64,000 nt of DNA from CAYFPX01 sp964519895 (GTDB lineage Bacteria > Myxococcota_A > UBA796 > CAJQPC01), in NCBI GenBank assembly GCA_964519895.1, contig CAZFLE010000001.1, positions 1 to 64,000 of the forward strand, read 5' to 3'. Of the stretch, positions 18,256 through 25,863 are shown one piece after another. Below the pieces are notes generated by a model. It was not told the DNA's origin. It did not search any database and was given only the letters and a program-made list of their open reading frames with translations. Each line of letters begins with the position of its first letter. Positions within the stretch are counted from its first letter, which is position 1. A program made the position numbers and the translations under genes.

Positions 18256-19247
18256 GAGTGATTCCCCCCGAGTCGACGGAGTCCCAGGCGTCCGCCTGGC
18301 CGCCGATCCTGTGCCACATCCTGGCACCCCTGATGCACCATCTGGTGTCGCCCGACGTCACGGACGTCTTGATCAACGGTGTGCACGACGTCTGGATCCA
18401 TCGCCGGGAGGGGCCCCGGGAGCGGCTCCTCGGTGTGCTGGACTGTCGGCGAGAGCTCGAGGGGCTGGTGCGTCACCTGGCCCGGTCCTGCGGACAGAAC
18501 GACCCCGGCCCCCACGTGTCGGTGCCGATTCCCGGCAAGGGCCGGCTTCACGCTGTGCTCGGTGGCCAGATCCACGGAGACCGGCGGCCGCAGATCGCGA
18601 TTCGCCTGGCGGCTCGCTTCCGGCCGACCCTGGCGGAGCTCGTGGGCAGAGGCGTGTTGCCAGAGGCCGTCGCTGGCCTGCTGGTCGAGCAGCGGGCTCT
18701 CAGGGGCCGCAGCCTGGTCGTGTCGGGGGCTTGCGGGTCCGGCAAGACCACCCTGGCCGAGGCGTTCCTGCGGGGTCTGCCGGTCTGGGAGCGGGTGCTG
18801 ATCATGCAGGACGTCCCGGAGATCCAGCCCCCCACCCTCGATCACGACTGGACCAGCTTCGGTCCCGGTGACGAGGGCTATGGGCCGTTGCTCCGGAGTC
18901 TCTTGCGGCTGCAGCCCGACCGGGTGGTGCTCGGCGAGGTCCGAGGCGCCGAGACCTGGGAGCTGCTCGAGGCCTTGACCACCCACGGGGGCTCCGTCAC
19001 GACCGTGCACGCCACGTCCCCGGCGCTGGCGCTGCAGCGACTCGCCAGCATGGCGCTGTTGCACCCCTCCGCGCCTGGACTCCGGGCCGTCCAGGGTCGG
19101 GTGGTCGACGTGTTCTCCCTGGTCCTTCAGCTGGAGCGCCTGGAGGACGCAGCGGGCCCGGTGCGACGCGCCGCCGCGCTGGTCGAGGTCCTGGGGGTGG
19201 ACGGCCAGGGGCTCCCGCAGACCCGTGCGCTATGGTCCCGGTCGTGA
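18252..19247 (+). CDS. second CpaF-like secretion ATPase, 331 aa
   Basis: ATG 18252 overlaps the tadC stop. Motifs: DVLINGVHDVWIHR (CpaF N-domain), Walker A GACGSGKTT, Asp box IMQDVPEI, Walker B RVVLGEVRGAETWELLEAL and His-box-like VTTVHATSPA. It is about 70 residues shorter than the ATPase at 15121 and keeps all nucleotide-binding elements. Two ATPases in one Tad operon suggests separate extension and retraction or regulatory roles; this is inference. The N-domain pattern DVTDVLINGVHDVWIHR is closer to canonical CpaF/TrbB than that of the first ATPase. Confidence 0.8.
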   Translation: MRVIPPESTESQASAWPPILCHILAPLMHHLVSPDVTDVLINGVHDVWIHRREGPRERLLGVLDCRRELEGLVRHLARSCGQNDPGPHVSVPIPGKGRLHAVLGGQIHGDRRPQIAIRLAARFRPTLAELVGRGVLPEAVAGLLVEQRALRGRSLVVSGACGSGKTTLAEAFLRGLPVWERVLIMQDVPEIQPPTLDHDWTSFGPGDEGYGPLLRSLLRLQPDRVVLGEVRGAETWELLEALTTHGGSVTTVHATSPALALQRLASMALLHPSAPGLRAVQGRVVDVFSLVLQLERLEDAAGPVRRAAALVEVLGVDGQGLPQTRALWSRS

Positions 19248-19675
19248 CCGACGACGAGACAGCACCCGAGACGGCGGACCTGGTTGGGGTCGTGCCGGAC
19301 CGGCTTCGCGACCTCTCCGAGCGACTGCCCGCAGCCCTCTGCGGGGACGATCCCGCGTACCCGGCGCCTGTGACCGCCGAGCTCATGGACCGGGCCCAGG
19401 CACGAGCCGAGGCCGCGGGCTGCCACCTGCTGGAGGCCCTGGGGGCCGAGGCCGCCCTGGCGCTGTGCCGAGACGACGAGGCCGGCGGGGACGCGCCGTG
19501 GTGTGCCGGCGCCTGGGACATCCTGGCCGCGGGCGGCGACCTGGTCGGGACCCGCCGAGACCCGTCTGGCGAACGGGACAGCTGCGGCGTGACGTTGTGG
19601 CTACGGCCCGCCGAGGGACCCCGAAAGGCCCAGACAACAGCGGCGGGTGAGGGGGTCTGGCGGCTGCGAGAGTGA
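19232..19675 (+). CDS. unknown protein downstream of the second ATPase, 147 aa
   Basis: Two starts are possible: ATG 19232 or GTG 19244, the latter overlapping the ATPase stop by 4 bp in the style of this operon. The sequence is acidic at the start (DDETAPETADLVGV), then helical (AELMDRAQARAEAAGCHLLEAL). It has four Cys (ALCGDD, GCHLL, ALCRDD, APWCAG), no signal peptide and no transmembrane helix. It may be a cytoplasmic accessory or regulator of the secretion locus. No family recognised. Confidence 0.5.
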   Translation: MVPVVTDDETAPETADLVGVVPDRLRDLSERLPAALCGDDPAYPAPVTAELMDRAQARAEAAGCHLLEALGAEAALALCRDDEAGGDAPWCAGAWDILAAGGDLVGTRRDPSGERDSCGVTLWLRPAEGPRKAQTTAAGEGVWRLRE

Positions 19676-19688
19676 TCTCTGGTCTCCA

Positions 19689-19698
19689 GGAATGTTCC
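19689..19698. promoter_or_regulatory. palindrome GGAATGTTCC, candidate operator
   Basis: A perfect palindrome 56 bp upstream of the ATG of the HTH-like gene at 19754, within the only sizeable gap in this part of the locus. Same form as the sites at 1151, 4770 and 36443. Confidence 0.45.
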
Positions 19699-19753
19699 TC
19701 AACCGTTCAGTCTCCGGACGTCCGGCATCTTGGGCGTGCACTTGGAGTCTGCC

Positions 19754-20572
19754 ATGGCCGCCCCCCGCACCTTCCCGTCGCTTGCCACCCTCCTCCCGAA
19801 CCCCGCCAGCCAGCGCCCGGCTCCCCACCTGGACCTGCCGAGCTGGGACGGTGTCCTGGCCCAGGTGCCCCTGCCGGTGCCGCACGCGTCCTGGAACAAG
19901 TACCTGGTGGGTCGCTTCGTGCACGACGTCACCCCGAACGTTCGGGCGATGTTCCTCTCCGATGCCAAACGGGCCTCGGTGACGATTCGATACGAGGATC
20001 TCGAGGATGCCATGATCGACACGCAGCTCGGGCTCTTCCGATGGCCTCGAGGGCTGCTGGCGATCCTCAGCGAGGAGTCCGACCCCCAGAAGGCCGAGAA
20101 GCGGACGCGGCTGCTCTACCTGCGTGCGCTCCAGCGCAACCTGCCCAAGCAGCCGCCGCCGCTGGGGGTCGCACTTCCCAAGGACGGCCCGACGCTCGAG
20201 GAGCTGGCGATCGTCAACGCCGAACAGGCGAACGCGGACGCCCTGGCGCCGAAGTGGCCGGAGCGCATCGTGGCCGATGGTGGGCCCGAGTGTCGTGAGA
20301 TTCTGCTGGACTCGGCCACGTCGGTCATGAAGCCCACACACCCCAAGTTCGGGGACCTCGAAGCCGCGCTCCACGACTGGTTCTGTGACCCCGACCGTGA
20401 GGTCAAGATGAGCAAGTCGGCGGTCGCGCGGAACCACGGCCTCAAGGAGAACACCTTCACCAAGGCGGTGAACGTGGCGGAGAAGCGGCACCTGTGGCCC
20501 GCCTGTTGGAAAGTCGGCTCGGTCGCGACCCAGGGTTCTGCGCCGGCGCAGGCCGCGGGACAGATTGACTGA
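19754..20572 (+). CDS. putative DNA-binding regulator with C-terminal HTH, 272 aa
   Basis: ATG 19754 is chosen because GGAG precedes it by 8 nt; a TTG at 19730 is unsupported. The N-terminal part is Pro-rich (SQRPAPHLDLPSWD), the middle is helical (RYEDLEDAMIDTQLGLFRW), and the C-terminal third has a helix-turn-helix pattern, KMSKSAVARNHGLKENTF, ending in a polar tail. This resembles the DNA-recognition part of sigma-like or transposase-like factors, but no full domain fits. It sits behind its own palindromic site and between the two halves of the Tad locus, so a role in controlling that locus is a reasonable guess. Confidence 0.5.
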   Translation: MAAPRTFPSLATLLPNPASQRPAPHLDLPSWDGVLAQVPLPVPHASWNKYLVGRFVHDVTPNVRAMFLSDAKRASVTIRYEDLEDAMIDTQLGLFRWPRGLLAILSEESDPQKAEKRTRLLYLRALQRNLPKQPPPLGVALPKDGPTLEELAIVNAEQANADALAPKWPERIVADGGPECREILLDSATSVMKPTHPKFGDLEAALHDWFCDPDREVKMSKSAVARNHGLKENTFTKAVNVAEKRHLWPACWKVGSVATQGSAPAQAAGQID

Positions 20573-20631
20573 CCACGCCCTGGGCGGCCGGACCCTCCGA
20601 GAAGGGCCCGACCGCGGGCGGTTGAGCCCGG

Positions 20632-20790
20632 CTACTCAGCAGCGTCGGCTGCGGCCGTGACCACCTTGTTGGTGCTCTGGCCGACGCCGATCTGCACATC
20701 CTTGAACTCCCCATTGAGGAACAGGATCGTGCCGGCCGTAAAGGCCGCGCCGCCGATGGCTTCGAGCAGAAGCATGAGCATTCTGGGCAT
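20632..20790 (-). CDS. 52-aa hydrophobic small protein, opposite strand within the Tad locus
   Basis: ATG 20790 has GGAGGT 8-13 nt upstream, a strong site. The product begins MPRMLMLLLEAIGGAAFTAG, is hydrophobic to about residue 26 and then polar (NGEFKDVQIGVGQSTNKVV), ending in AAADAAE. Size and layout (short N-terminus, hydrophobic helix, soluble tail) are those of a small pilin or Flp-like subunit, but the Flp G/xxxxEY motif is absent. It is convergent with the HTH gene (19754) and divergent from 20957. This is the best candidate for a structural subunit, with low certainty. Confidence 0.5.
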   Translation of the reverse strand: MPRMLMLLLEAIGGAAFTAGTILFLNGEFKDVQIGVGQSTNKVVTAAADAAE

Positions 20791-20956
20791 GGAAGACCTC
20801 CGGTTGTGTTGGGTGTCTCGACGGCCGAGGCGGACCCTGGGTGCCGGACGTTGACCAGTGGGGAGCACTGCAGAATCGGGACGTCGAGGCCGAACAGGAA
20901 GATCCCGTCCTGACTCGCGTGCCCGGCGCACTGGATGGCGAGAGGAGATCCAAGTC

Positions 20957-21355
20957 ATGTTCGACCCCATCATCGCGAGTCTCGAGGGCCAGGGCCTGAA
21001 GCACCAGCTGCTCACCCAGGCCCTGATCACCGGCCGGAACCGCGGGCTGCGGGGGCTGGTCCTGCGCCGAGCCCACGATGGCCTGGTCACGGTCCTGATC
21101 GAGCTGGCCTTCATCTCCCCGGACCACCCCCGGCTGGAAGAGGTCCTCGAGGTCCTCCACGGAGCCTCGGACTTTGGCGCCCGCTGCGCCTGGGATCCCA
21201 GGTTGGGCCTGGTGACGGTGCGACACGATCTCTTGGACCAGGGCCCCGAGCTGATCGAGGCCACGGTCGGCGGAGCCCTGGTGCACGCGGCCCGTGTCGC
21301 CGACGACCTGTGGCCGAGCCTGGAGGCCGCGCTGCGCCCGGTGTCCCCATGCTGA
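20957..21355 (+). CDS. small alpha/beta protein, secretion-chaperone-like, 132 aa
   Basis: ATG 20957 has AGGAG about 10 nt upstream. The sequence alternates helices and strands (IIASLEGQGLKHQLLTQAL, GLVTVLIELAFISPDHPRLE, GLVTVRHDLLDQGPELIEAT) and ends with an amphipathic helix (VADDLWPSLEAAL). Overall length and pattern resemble YbjN or type III secretion chaperones, which hold secretion substrates or effectors. There is no signal peptide. It overlaps the next gene by 7 bp, so the two are likely partners. Confidence 0.5.
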   Translation: MFDPIIASLEGQGLKHQLLTQALITGRNRGLRGLVLRRAHDGLVTVLIELAFISPDHPRLEEVLEVLHGASDFGARCAWDPRLGLVTVRHDLLDQGPELIEATVGGALVHAARVADDLWPSLEAALRPVSPC

Positions 21356-21903
21356 GCCGGCAGATCAAGGGCGCGCTGATCGACGCTCGCACCCCCTTCG
21401 TACAGCTCGGCCTTCGGACCTACCGCCTGGAGGTGCGTGGCGCGGACTGGAAGCTGCACTCGGTGCGCCTGGTGTTGGCCTTCGAGGGCGCGGGCCTGGG
21501 GCTGACGCTGGACTGCGAATTGAGCGACTCGAGCCCGGGCGCACGGGCTCGCGCGCTCCGCGAGGTCCTGGCCCACAACGCGCGCTGGCACCTGGTCCGT
21601 GCCTCGGTCACCCCCTCGGGCCGGGTGCTGCGACTGAACCATGACCTGTGGCTCGCGGGAAGACCTCTGTCCGGTGCCCAGGTGGCCCAGGCCGTGTCTT
21701 GTCTGCTGCACGCTCAGGCGCAGCTGCTGCCCCGGCTGGCGGTGTCCGCGATGCTCGAGGGCAGCCTGGCCTCCACGGCCCAGCCAGACCCTTCTCCGGG
21801 GCAAGTCCTGCAGGAGTCCGGCTTGTTGCTTGCCCAGGAGACGCGGGTGCCCTGGGGGCAGTTCGACGGCGCCGGTTGGCACGGCGAGACTCCCGAGGGC
21901 TGA
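21349..21903 (+). CDS. unknown cytoplasmic protein, 184 aa
   Basis: ATG 21349 overlaps the stop of the chaperone-like gene. The product starts MLSRQIKGALIDARTPFVQL and shows a strand-helix pattern like its neighbour (LEVRGADWKLHSVRLVLAFE, GLGLTLDCELSDSSPGAR, HDLWLAGRPLSGAQVAQAV), so the two may be diverged relatives or form a heterodimer. Ends HGETPEG. No signal peptide or membrane helix. It is directly followed (1 bp) by the MopE lipoprotein gene. Confidence 0.5.
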   Translation: MLSRQIKGALIDARTPFVQLGLRTYRLEVRGADWKLHSVRLVLAFEGAGLGLTLDCELSDSSPGARARALREVLAHNARWHLVRASVTPSGRVLRLNHDLWLAGRPLSGAQVAQAVSCLLHAQAQLLPRLAVSAMLEGSLASTAQPDPSPGQVLQESGLLLAQETRVPWGQFDGAGWHGETPEG

Positions 21904-21904
21904 G

Positions 21905-23881
21905 GTGACTCCATTCTGCACGCTCGTCTTGTCCTGGCTCGCCTGCGGCGTCCTTGGAATCGCCAGCGACCTGGATCAAGACCAACACGTGGCCTGCGAC
22001 TGTGACCCGGTCGACCCGACGGTCTACTGCGGCGCCTTGGAGCGCCCGGACGGTCGGGACCAGGACTGCGACCGGCTGGTCGACGAGGACACGCCTGCGT
22101 TCGATCACGACGGCGACGGTGCGAGCCCGGAAGAGGGAGACTGCAACGATCTCGATCCCCAGGTCGGCCCCCACGCCGCCGAAGAAGCCGACGGCCGGGA
22201 CCAGGACTGCGACCGCCGCACGGATGAGGGCACGGACTGGGGAGACGACGACGGCGACGGCTACACCGAGGCCCAGGGCGACTGCGACGATGCCGACGCG
22301 GCCCTTCACCCCGGTCGAGACGAGAAGTGCGACGGCGTCGACCAGGACTGCGACCGGCAGCTCGACGAAGGGCACGACCGGGATCGAGACCAGGTCACCT
22401 GGTGCCTGCAGGACGCCGACGACCTGGACCCGACGGTCTATCCGAACGCACCAGAGCTCTGCGACCACCGGGACAACGACGGAAACGGCGAGGTCGACGA
22501 GGGGCACGACCGCGACGGGGACGGCGTGACCTGGTGTGCCGGCGACTGCGACGACGACGACCCGACGGTGAGTCCGTTCGCACTGGAGCTCTGCGGCGGG
22601 CCCGACGAGGACTGCGACGGCCACCTGGACGGGGCCGATCCCGACAGCCCGGACGCCGACCGCGACGGCCTGCGCTGTGAGCGGGACTGTGACGACCACG
22701 ACCCTGGACGGTACGAGGGGGCCGAGGAGCGCCCCAACGGGCTCGACGACGACTGTGACGGCAAGGTCGACGAGGGCCTGGACCTGGACGGGGACGGTCA
22801 CCTGGTCGACGTGGACTGCAACGACCTGGACCCGGCGGTGAACCCCGGGGCCCCGGAGTCCTGCAGCGGTCAGGACGATGACTGTGACGGCGACGTCGAC
22901 GAGGGCTTCGACCAGGACGGCGATGGGTTCTTGAGCTGTCGCGGGGACTGCGACGACAGCGACGCCAGCGTTCATCCGGCGGCGGTCGAGGTCCTGGACG
23001 GACGCGACGGGGACTGTGACGGTGTGGTCGATGACGACGTGGGTCTGTTGGTGGCGGCGTGGACCGACCTGACCCTGAGACCGAACGCAAGCCGCACGAC
23101 CACCGTGCCCATGCCCTCCGGCTACTGGGAAGACGCGGTGGTGATGGTGCTGCCCCAGACCGTGATCGACGACGACCAGGGCTTCTGCGGTTGGTCGGCC
23201 CAGGTCCAGGATCTCGGGAACGCTGTGGACGTGACCGTGACTGCGGACGGCTGCAAGGACCGCTATGGCTGGGGCCACGGGTTCGCCTACTCGCTCGTGG
23301 TCCTGGTGGACGCCGACACCGACGTGGTCCTGGAGACCGATCGCATCGCGTCCAGTGGCAACGGCCAGGGCCTGCCCGACAGTGTCTCACTGAGCGGGGG
23401 GTCCGGGTCCGGGTCCTCGCTGGCGGCGTGCTGGCTGCCCGTGTACAACAGCGGCGGCGATCGGGACTGGGCGGCCAAGCTGTCCTGTTCGGGCGGGTCG
23501 AGCTCGCTCAGCGCCGACATCCACCAGGACTGCGGTGACTCGGGGGCCTGGGTGGCATCCGACGTGGTGCTGGCCACGGGCTTCGACAACCTGCGGGTCC
23601 GGACGTCGTCGGTGCGCACCACCGGCTCCGGGTCCGCGACCACCGTCACCCACGACACCAGCCTGGGAGACGACCACCTGGCGGTGACCTTGATGCAGGA
23701 GACCTATGTGTACGACTGCAAGGACCACCAGATGATGTGGGTGGAGCGCAAGGCCACCAGCAGCGGGGAGCGGCTGGTCCACCGCCACGACTCCAGCAGC
23801 AGCGCTGGCGGCTACTCCGGGGTCCTGCTGATCCTCGACGGACACTTCCTGTACTGGCTGGACGGGTCGTTCGTGTACTGA
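21905..23881 (+). CDS. MopE-repeat lipoprotein, paralogue of 11191-13221, 658 aa
   Basis: GTG 21905 follows the previous stop by one base. The start TPFCTLVLSWLACG reads as a short signal with a marginal lipobox (WLAC). About nine MopE-type repeats (DHDGDG...DCNDLDP...DGRDQDCDR) occupy residues 20-375. The C-terminal domain starts at LLVAAWTDLTLRPNAS and aligns along its length with that of the 11191 gene (NSGGDRD, GCKDRYGWGHGFAYS, LATGFDN, DHLAVTLMQ, and the end LLILDGHFLYWLDG). Its role is unknown; presumably calcium-dependent and at the cell surface. Confidence 0.8.
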   Translation: MTPFCTLVLSWLACGVLGIASDLDQDQHVACDCDPVDPTVYCGALERPDGRDQDCDRLVDEDTPAFDHDGDGASPEEGDCNDLDPQVGPHAAEEADGRDQDCDRRTDEGTDWGDDDGDGYTEAQGDCDDADAALHPGRDEKCDGVDQDCDRQLDEGHDRDRDQVTWCLQDADDLDPTVYPNAPELCDHRDNDGNGEVDEGHDRDGDGVTWCAGDCDDDDPTVSPFALELCGGPDEDCDGHLDGADPDSPDADRDGLRCERDCDDHDPGRYEGAEERPNGLDDDCDGKVDEGLDLDGDGHLVDVDCNDLDPAVNPGAPESCSGQDDDCDGDVDEGFDQDGDGFLSCRGDCDDSDASVHPAAVEVLDGRDGDCDGVVDDDVGLLVAAWTDLTLRPNASRTTTVPMPSGYWEDAVVMVLPQTVIDDDQGFCGWSAQVQDLGNAVDVTVTADGCKDRYGWGHGFAYSLVVLVDADTDVVLETDRIASSGNGQGLPDSVSLSGGSGSGSSLAACWLPVYNSGGDRDWAAKLSCSGGSSSLSADIHQDCGDSGAWVASDVVLATGFDNLRVRTSSVRTTGSGSATTVTHDTSLGDDHLAVTLMQETYVYDCKDHQMMWVERKATSSGERLVHRHDSSSSAGGYSGVLLILDGHFLYWLDGSFVY

Positions 23882-23923
23882 CCATCCCAGAGTCGGGCGC
23901 CGCGCCACTGGTGACCAGAACCC

Positions 23924-24055
23924 ATGGACCGCCCCTTGCTCACACTGCTCCTCTCCCTGGCCTGGCTCTTGTTCGGGCTGGTCAGCGCCGCGCTCGTGGC
24001 CGACCAGGTGGCCCTCATCCACACCTTGGACGCCTGGCTGGGCGCCCTGCCCTGA
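23924..24055 (+). CDS. 43-aa membrane microprotein
   Basis: ATG 23924 opens 44 codons including the stop. The product starts MDRPLLTLLLSLAWLLFGLV, a single hydrophobic helix, and ends HTLDAWLGALP. The ribosome site is weak. It fits in the gap between the MopE gene and the TadE-like gene on the same strand, 12 bp before the latter's GTG, and is GC-biased like its neighbours. Probably a small accessory membrane peptide or pseudopilin remnant; the existence of translation is inferred. Confidence 0.4.
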   Translation: MDRPLLTLLLSLAWLLFGLVSAALVADQVALIHTLDAWLGALP

Positions 24056-24067
24056 CGAGGAGGCCCC

Positions 24068-24649
24068 GTGGTCAAGCCCCTGATGACCCTGATGCTGGCG
24101 CCGCTGCTCCTGATCGGTCTGTTGGCGGTGGATCACACCGCCCGCCTGGGGGTGGTGGAGGATCTGACCCGGGCGGGTGCCTTTCGAGGCGGTCGCCACC
24201 TGCTGGCGGCGATCGACTCGGACGGTCGGCTGGGGGCGGGTGCGCTGGCGACGGCCCGGGAGCACGCGGCTCTGAGCCTGTGGCCCATGGTGCGGCCCGG
24301 CGGCCCCCGAGCGTCCTTTACGGACGGGCGGGGCGCAGACGCCGGCTGGCTAGCCGACGCCGCGGGCCTGACCCTGGACGCGGACGTCGAGGACGCCCTG
24401 GGCCGCACCCACCTGGAGGCCTATGTCGGACGCCCCGGCGCCTGGCGTGCGATCGGTGGCGGCGGCGAGCTGCCGCCGGGTGAAGTCCTGCGCGTGCGGG
24501 TGTGTCACCTGCACAGCCTGCGGCCGGACCCTGCGGCGTGGGGCTTCCGCTGGTCGCCCGAACGCTTCAGCCAGGCGGAGCTGGACCAAGCAGCGCCGGC
24601 TGTCGAGGTCTGCGGCCAGGCCTTGCTGCCCGTCGGGGGTGTCGGGTGA
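24068..24649 (+). CDS. TadE-like pseudopilin/minor component, 193 aa
   Basis: GTG 24068 has GAGGAGG upstream. It begins MVKPLMTLMLAPLLLIGLLA, one hydrophobic segment near the N-terminus as in TadE/TadF pseudopilins, then a periplasmic domain with two Cys (RVRVCHLHSL, VEVCGQALLPV). TadE-type proteins sit in the inner membrane and feed into the pilus. It overlaps the following TadG-like gene by 4 bp. The assignment is by layout and neighbourhood, since TadE sequences are very variable. Confidence 0.5.
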   Translation: MVKPLMTLMLAPLLLIGLLAVDHTARLGVVEDLTRAGAFRGGRHLLAAIDSDGRLGAGALATAREHAALSLWPMVRPGGPRASFTDGRGADAGWLADAAGLTLDADVEDALGRTHLEAYVGRPGAWRAIGGGGELPPGEVLRVRVCHLHSLRPDPAAWGFRWSPERFSQAELDQAAPAVEVCGQALLPVGGVG

Positions 24650-25494
24650 ACCCCGTGAGGCGCCGCCGGCATGGCTTCGTGGCCCTGGGCATCCTGGTCG
24701 CCGGACCGAGTCTGGTGTCCGGGGCGATGCTGCAGTACTCGTCCGGGGTCGTGACCTGGCGTGCGCGGATCGAGAGCCAGGCGACGCTGGACGCGGCGTG
24801 GTCTGCAGGCCAGGAGCTGTCCATCGGCATGAATTTCCTGGCCATGGCCTGGCGCTCGGCCCAGCTGGACCAGGCGGAGCTCGGTGGCCAGGTGGGGCTC
24901 GCCGCGGCCGCGGCGTCGGTGCCCTGGGGCGGTGGCGGGGCCCAGCACCTGGCCCACGTCGTGGACCTGAACGCCGGACTGCTGCGCACCGCCGGCGATC
25001 AGCTCAGCTGGCTCACCCGGGGCAAGACCCGGCTGAGGGGGCTGCTCGACGACGTGGCCGTCGGGGTGCCCGGGGGCCAGGTGAGCCTGTCGCCGGCCGA
25101 TGCCCAGGTCGACTGGTTCCAGGGACTGAAGGCCTGTGTCGAGGTCTTCGACCAGGACCCCTGGCTGGGCCTGGTGCCCGGTCTGGGGGTCGAGGTGACG
25201 GGTGCGGGCCTGGCGACCCGCTACAGCCCCACCGGTCCTGCGGCCTATGGGGTGGCCTTTGCGGCCTGGCGCACCCGGTGTGTCAGCGGTGGCGCCCTGC
25301 CCGGGCTGTCGCTGGCCAAGCCCAGGGACAAGAGCCAGCACCTGGTCGAGGTGCGCGGTGCCGGCGGGCGGCGCTACGCTGTGGTCCAGCTCGAGGCCGT
25401 GCAGGGCCAGGGCACGCCCACCTTTCGTCCCCGGCTGATCTCGGCGGTCGGCACCGACCTGACCGCGCCGATCCCCCTCTCCCTGGTGCCTTGA
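24646..25494 (+). CDS. TadG-like protein with N-terminal membrane anchor, 282 aa
   Basis: GTG 24646 overlaps the previous stop. It starts with a basic segment and one hydrophobic helix (NPVRRRRHGFVALGILVAG, then PSLVSGAMLQYSSGVV), the arrangement of TadG/TadE proteins (RRG-G-FA-like). The extracytoplasmic part has two Cys (LKACVEVF, RTRCVSGG) and is beta-rich. It likely anchors or caps the Tad structure. It is followed by a third small membrane-anchored protein. Confidence 0.5.
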   Translation: MNPVRRRRHGFVALGILVAGPSLVSGAMLQYSSGVVTWRARIESQATLDAAWSAGQELSIGMNFLAMAWRSAQLDQAELGGQVGLAAAAASVPWGGGGAQHLAHVVDLNAGLLRTAGDQLSWLTRGKTRLRGLLDDVAVGVPGGQVSLSPADAQVDWFQGLKACVEVFDQDPWLGLVPGLGVEVTGAGLATRYSPTGPAAYGVAFAAWRTRCVSGGALPGLSLAKPRDKSQHLVEVRGAGGRRYAVVQLEAVQGQGTPTFRPRLISAVGTDLTAPIPLSLVP

Positions 25495-25506
25495 AGGAGG
25501 TCTCCC

Positions 25507-25857
25507 GTGGTCCAGTCTCTCGAGCTCCTCCTGGGTTCCTTCGCCGTGTTCGGCGGCTGGCTGTGCGTGCTCACCGTGCACCACCAGCTGGAGTCCCTGC
25601 ACCAGGACCTGGACGAAGGTGTGGCCGACCGGGCGAGCTGGACGGCCCAGCCGTGGTCCCTGCCGACGGGTCTGGACCTGCCGTCGCTGGGGCTCAGCAC
25701 CTGGGCGGGCGGGGTCGACGCTTCGGGCTCGGTCGGGGTCAGCGCCGACGGTGTGCGGGTGGGACTCCAGATCGAAGGCAGCGGCTCCCTGTCGGGCATG
25801 GCCCAGGACGGGCTGGAACTGCAGATGGCGGCGAACCTGGTGGAGCTGGCCTGGTGA
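25507..25857 (+). CDS. small membrane-anchored protein closing the Tad operon, 116 aa
   Basis: GTG 25507 has AAGGAGG 6-12 nt upstream. It starts MVQSLELLLGSFAVFGGWLC with a single hydrophobic helix, then a Ser/Gly-rich strand-forming region (STWAGGVDASGSVGVSADG). It is like the preceding two genes in layout and likely part of the same pseudopilin set. It is the last plus-strand gene before a convergent minus-strand operon; only 6 bp separate the stop codons. Confidence 0.5.
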   Translation: MVQSLELLLGSFAVFGGWLCVLTVHHQLESLHQDLDEGVADRASWTAQPWSLPTGLDLPSLGLSTWAGGVDASGSVGVSADGVRVGLQIEGSGSLSGMAQDGLELQMAANLVELAW

Positions 25858-25863
25858 GGGGGA

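Noticed and set aside
20573..20631. Intrinsic terminator between the HTH gene and the small convergent gene
   Set aside because: GC-rich short inverted segments exist (e.g. ACCCT/AGGGC) but no convincing stem plus T-run.
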